Assembly (NCBI RefSeq): GCF_004000765.1
Contig: NZ_BILW01000002.1
Span: forward strand, 248,001 to 312,000
DNA from: Paenibacillus chondroitinus NBRC 15376
GTDB taxonomy: Bacteria; Bacillota; Bacilli; Paenibacillales; NBRC-103111
DNA length: 64,000 nucleotides
Direction of reading: 5' to 3'
A model generated the notes under the pieces. The model saw only the letters and a list, made by a program, of their open reading frames with translations. It was not told the DNA's origin and searched no databases. The position numbers and the translations under genes are program-made. This document shows, piece after piece, positions 61,431 through 64,000 of the stretch (its first letter is position 1; every line of letters starts with the position of its first letter).

Positions 61431-63272
61431 TTATAGCACAAAAGGGAGTTCAATATCGATGACTGTTCCTACTCCCAGTTTACTTTGAATCTGCATATTC
61501 CCATGGTGCGCTTGAATAATCCGATAACAAACCATCAGTCCGAGCCCGGTACCTTCTTCTTTTGTTGTAAAAAAGGGGTCACCCAGTCTAGGTATTAGCT
61601 CCTCAGCGATCCCAATCCCATTGTCTTTGAGCTTAATCAACATCTTCTTATTTCCTAAACGTTGAATAGCGATATGAATCATTCCGCCGCCTGGCATGGC
61701 TTCCACGGAATTTTTCAATAAATTGATAAAGACCTGTTTCAACTGGCCTTCATCGCTTTTAACCATATGTACGCCACCGTTCATCCTATTAAAATCAATC
61801 TCAACATTATGCAGAAGCGCCTGGGGTTGGAGCAGAGAGACCACGTTCTCAATAATCTCGCAAATATTTTTATCTTCAAATCGGCTTCTTTGCGGCTTCG
61901 AAATGAGCATGAATTCGTTTACAATGCTGTTGATTCGATTTAATTCTACCAACATGATGTCTGTATACTCGACAATTTTTTGGGTAGGAGCACACTTGAT
62001 AAGCTTTAAAAACCCTACAAGCGAGGTTAAGGGATTTCGAATCTCATGCGCGATTCCTGCCGCTAATTGTCCGACTACGGAGAGTTTTTCCGATTGGAGC
62101 AGCATCTCCTCCGCTGTCTTGCGTTCGGTGATATCTCTAAGCACAGTCTGGATAACAGGACGATCCAAATATTTATGAAGTACGACAGATGATGCCTCAA
62201 TGGCGATGCGGTCTCCGTGCAGACCTAACAAATTCAATTCAATAAATGGGATATATTGATCGACGAACTCAACGGATTTGACTCTCTCTTTAAAAATCTC
62301 ATGAAAATCAGGGTGGATGAACTCAATCACGCTTTTACCTATAACCTCATTCTGCGTTACCGCCCCTAAAAGCTTCAAGCCGATATCATTGATATAACAA
62401 ATAATGCCTTCCTGATGCACAACAATCGGCTCAGGGAGCAGTTTAATCATACGCCTGTACTCTTCATCCCGTTCGCGAACGATGTTTTCCATCACTTTTT
62501 TATGTGTAATATCTCTGCACAATAATTGAACCGATGGTTTGCCCAAATATTCAACCGGAACGGCTCTGATTTCAACATTGATCAGTTGATGATCCAGCCT
62601 TACCAACTTCTTCTCAATAATATCCGTAGGCTTCTCAGCTTTCATTAAATCCTCTACCTGCGCTTGAAGCTCGTCTCTTTCATCCGGATGAATAAATGCT
62701 ATGGCTAACTTCCCTCGCAGCTGATGTTCACTTTCAGCACCTACGAGTTTTAATGCGGCAGGATTTGCATATACGATAACAGATTCCGTGTATACAATAA
62801 TCGGCTCCGGTGAGTGTTCGACCAAATTGCGATAGCGTTCTTCGCTTTCTTTCAGCTTCACCGCTTCCATTTTACGTCTGGAAATGTCTCTCGCTACTTC
62901 CACCAGCGCAAAAATGCGGCCTTCGCTATCCTTCAGCGGGGATATGGTCATGCTGGCAAAAAAAGAATCGCCATTTTTGCGAAGTTTATGCGTCTCATAA
63001 CATTCAGCCTGGTCATGATAAATCACACGGGAATGGATATTTCTTACTCGGTCGACTTCGTATGAGGGAACTGTCTTTAAGCACTTTTCAAAAACCTCAT
63101 CATTCGTCCAACCATACATCTCTTCATACGCTTTGTTCACCTGCAAAATATGATGTTGAAGATCAATAACCGCAATGCTGGCATTTGTATGGTGAAAGCA
63201 AAGGTCGAATAGTTGGTTAATTTGCTGCATCCAATTTGTCGGTATTGGTTTACTCTCTACCCTATTATCCAT
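61431..63272 (-). CDS. PAS-domain sensor histidine kinase (sporulation-kinase-like)
   Basis: About 613 residues. No membrane segment, so a cytosolic sensor. Three PAS domains (about 15-130, 145-255, 265-385; for example VIDLQHHILQVNKAYEEMYG, with PAC endings VEVARDISRRK, LLCRDITHKK, VLRDITERK), then a dimerisation/phosphoacceptor domain LAAGIAHEIRNPLTSLVGFL with His about 405, and a HATPase domain (VFINLLKNSVEAMPGGG, LKDNGIGIAEE, TTKEEGTGLGL). The organisation is that of KinA/KinE-type kinases of the sporulation phosphorelay. Frame is open to 63605, but ATG 63272 has GAGGA 9 nt upstream and lies after the terminator of the preceding gene. The Spo0E-like gene follows. Confidence 0.9.
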   Translation of the reverse strand: MDNRVESKPIPTNWMQQINQLFDLCFHHTNASIAVIDLQHHILQVNKAYEEMYGWTNDEVFEKCLKTVPSYEVDRVRNIHSRVIYHDQAECYETHKLRKNGDSFFASMTISPLKDSEGRIFALVEVARDISRRKMEAVKLKESEERYRNLVEHSPEPIIVYTESVIVYANPAALKLVGAESEHQLRGKLAIAFIHPDERDELQAQVEDLMKAEKPTDIIEKKLVRLDHQLINVEIRAVPVEYLGKPSVQLLCRDITHKKVMENIVRERDEEYRRMIKLLPEPIVVHQEGIICYINDIGLKLLGAVTQNEVIGKSVIEFIHPDFHEIFKERVKSVEFVDQYIPFIELNLLGLHGDRIAIEASSVVLHKYLDRPVIQTVLRDITERKTAEEMLLQSEKLSVVGQLAAGIAHEIRNPLTSLVGFLKLIKCAPTQKIVEYTDIMLVELNRINSIVNEFMLISKPQRSRFEDKNICEIIENVVSLLQPQALLHNVEIDFNRMNGGVHMVKSDEGQLKQVFINLLKNSVEAMPGGGMIHIAIQRLGNKKMLIKLKDNGIGIAEELIPRLGDPFFTTKEEGTGLGLMVCYRIIQAHHGNMQIQSKLGVGTVIDIELPFVL

Positions 63273-63397
63273 GTTGTTAGTCCTCACCCTATCAATAAAC
63301 GCATGTGTTTTTAGTAACAATTCTATGTTCTTAAGCATTTTCCTTTCCATAAAAGGGTAAAAAGTGATTTTCCATTTCATGGATAATGTCGAATGCA

Positions 63398-63436
63398 CAA
63401 AAAGGAGCGGCTCAGCAAGAGCCAACTCCTTTTTTA
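63398..63436 (-). terminator. Rho-independent terminator after the PhyH gene
   Basis: Minus strand AAAGGAGTTGGCTC and GAGCCGCTCCTTT form a long stem with a small internal loop, ending in TTTTT. Confidence 0.9.
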
Positions 63437-63498
63437 GGGACAGAATCGTATAAATAACGAGCATATATTCCCAGATAAAATCGATCCCGCCCAACAGA

Positions 63499-64000
63499 TT
63501 AGGCCGGTGTGACGGGGATATGCTCCATCCGATTCTCCAGCCAATCCTCCAAGTTCGCAACGCGATCGGGATATTTGTAACTTCTCGCCAGGAATCCCGC
63601 TCCATGTCCCGGCATCGGGTCTTGGTCCGTGGGCTGATAGCGCAGGTCTACACTCCAACGCACCTCATCGGATAAATTAGGCGTTGACATGTGCAGACAA
63701 CGGTCATTAAACAGGATTGCGCTTCCTGCAGAGACCGGTAGAACGACAGTCTCTGTTTTGCCCAATTGGCTTTCATGCAAAGCCGTATATCCTGTTCCTG
63801 TATCCTCTTCCCGGTGCCATTTCAGTAAGCGCTTACGGTGCGTGCGCGGTTTAATATGCAGACAACCGTTAATCTCATTTGCATCAACAAGCGGAATCCA
63901 AACCGTAATCACGGGATTGGAATTGGCATCGGGCCAATAGGATTTATCTTGGTGCCAAGGTACTGCGCCTGCGGCAACCTTTGGTATTTTGGGTCGCGTG
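63499..64000 (-). CDS. Phytanoyl-CoA dioxygenase (PhyH) family protein, 5' end beyond window
   Basis: About 167 C-terminal residues visible; the frame continues past base 64000. GAVPWHQDKSYW supplies the HxD iron ligands, TVWIPLVDANEINGCLHIKP the conserved core strand, and FNDRCLHMSTPNLSDEVRW the distal His with an Arg-type 2-oxoglutarate contact further on (DLRYQPTD). Fe(II)/2-oxoglutarate dioxygenase of unknown substrate. It lacks the HEAT repeats of the paralogue at 29980-31389. Confidence 0.88.
   Translation of the reverse strand, partial: TRPKIPKVAAGAVPWHQDKSYWPDANSNPVITVWIPLVDANEINGCLHIKPRTHRKRLLKWHREEDTGTGYTALHESQLGKTETVVLPVSAGSAILFNDRCLHMSTPNLSDEVRWSVDLRYQPTDQDPMPGHGAGFLARSYKYPDRVANLEDWLENRMEHIPVTPA

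Noticed and set aside
1-64000. CRISPR arrays, tRNA or rRNA genes, insertion sequences, prophage genes
   Set aside because: Looked for and not seen: the only regular repeats are the approximately 50-bp-spaced fold-back arrays, whose units alternate orientation and whose spacers are related, unlike CRISPR.

Overview
The window looks like a chromosome segment of a spore-forming, glycan-degrading member of the Paenibacillaceae (Paenibacillus-like). The reasons are AGGAGG-type ribosome binding sites with ATG, GTG and TTG starts, sigma-A type promoters, a Spo0E-family phosphatase beside a three-PAS histidine kinase, an IDEAL-domain protein, spore-appendage-like proteins, six AraC-family regulators next to sugar genes, and secreted polysaccharide lyases with a C-terminal FIMAH-like domain. 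No rRNA, tRNA, CRISPR array, insertion sequence or phage gene was seen.

Layout. 1-11553 (all minus): an oligopeptide/oligosaccharide ABC importer (lipoprotein, two permeases, two ATPases), two small translationally coupled membrane proteins of unknown function, two TIM-barrel isomerases, a DeoR and an AraC regulator and a Gfo/Idh/MocA dehydrogenase. 12387-19237 (minus): AraC regulator, MBL-fold hydrolase, a frameshifted SMP-30 lactonase and a large PL8 polysaccharide lyase. 19739-29892: MFS transporter, DEDDh exonuclease, IDEAL protein, a decayed polysaccharide deacetylase, a SWIM-protein/SNF2-helicase pair, a uracil permease and an AraC regulator. 29980-36332: a PhyH dioxygenase fused to HEAT repeats, a DUF1349-like/HAD fusion, AraC, a TrhA/hemolysin III protein, and a coupled PlsY-like/CrtQ-like pair. 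36554-42392: two candidate spore-appendage subunits, small hypotheticals, AraC, Gfo/Idh/MocA, a zinc ribbon and a formylglycine-generating enzyme.

42509-51705 is a complete myo-inositol catabolic operon, read iolD-iolE-iolC-iolA-iolJ-iolG-iolB-lacI, behind a promoter with three evenly spaced LacI-type operators. Upstream of it, on the same strand (52413-57320), lie a MocD-like di-iron oxygenase, a MocE-like Rieske protein, an aldose-epimerase-like protein, a glutathione-independent formaldehyde dehydrogenase and a beta-propeller protein, with a divergent AraC regulator. Together these suggest a route for O-methylated inositols or sugars: oxidative O-demethylation, removal of the released formaldehyde, then entry of the inositol into the iol pathway. 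This is the most interesting system in the window and it is an inference from gene content.

57488-64000: AraC regulator, a secreted PL7 alginate lyase, an aldo/keto reductase with an elaborate promoter-leader, a short Spo0E-like gene, a PAS histidine kinase and the 3' part of another PhyH dioxygenase. A second notable signal is a set of fold-back intergenic arrays (11998-12178, 19436-19620, 21753-21927, and a weaker one at 40992-41123). Each of the first three has two direct and two inverted copies of an 18-25 bp unit about 50 bp apart. The unit sequence differs between arrays but the architecture is the same.
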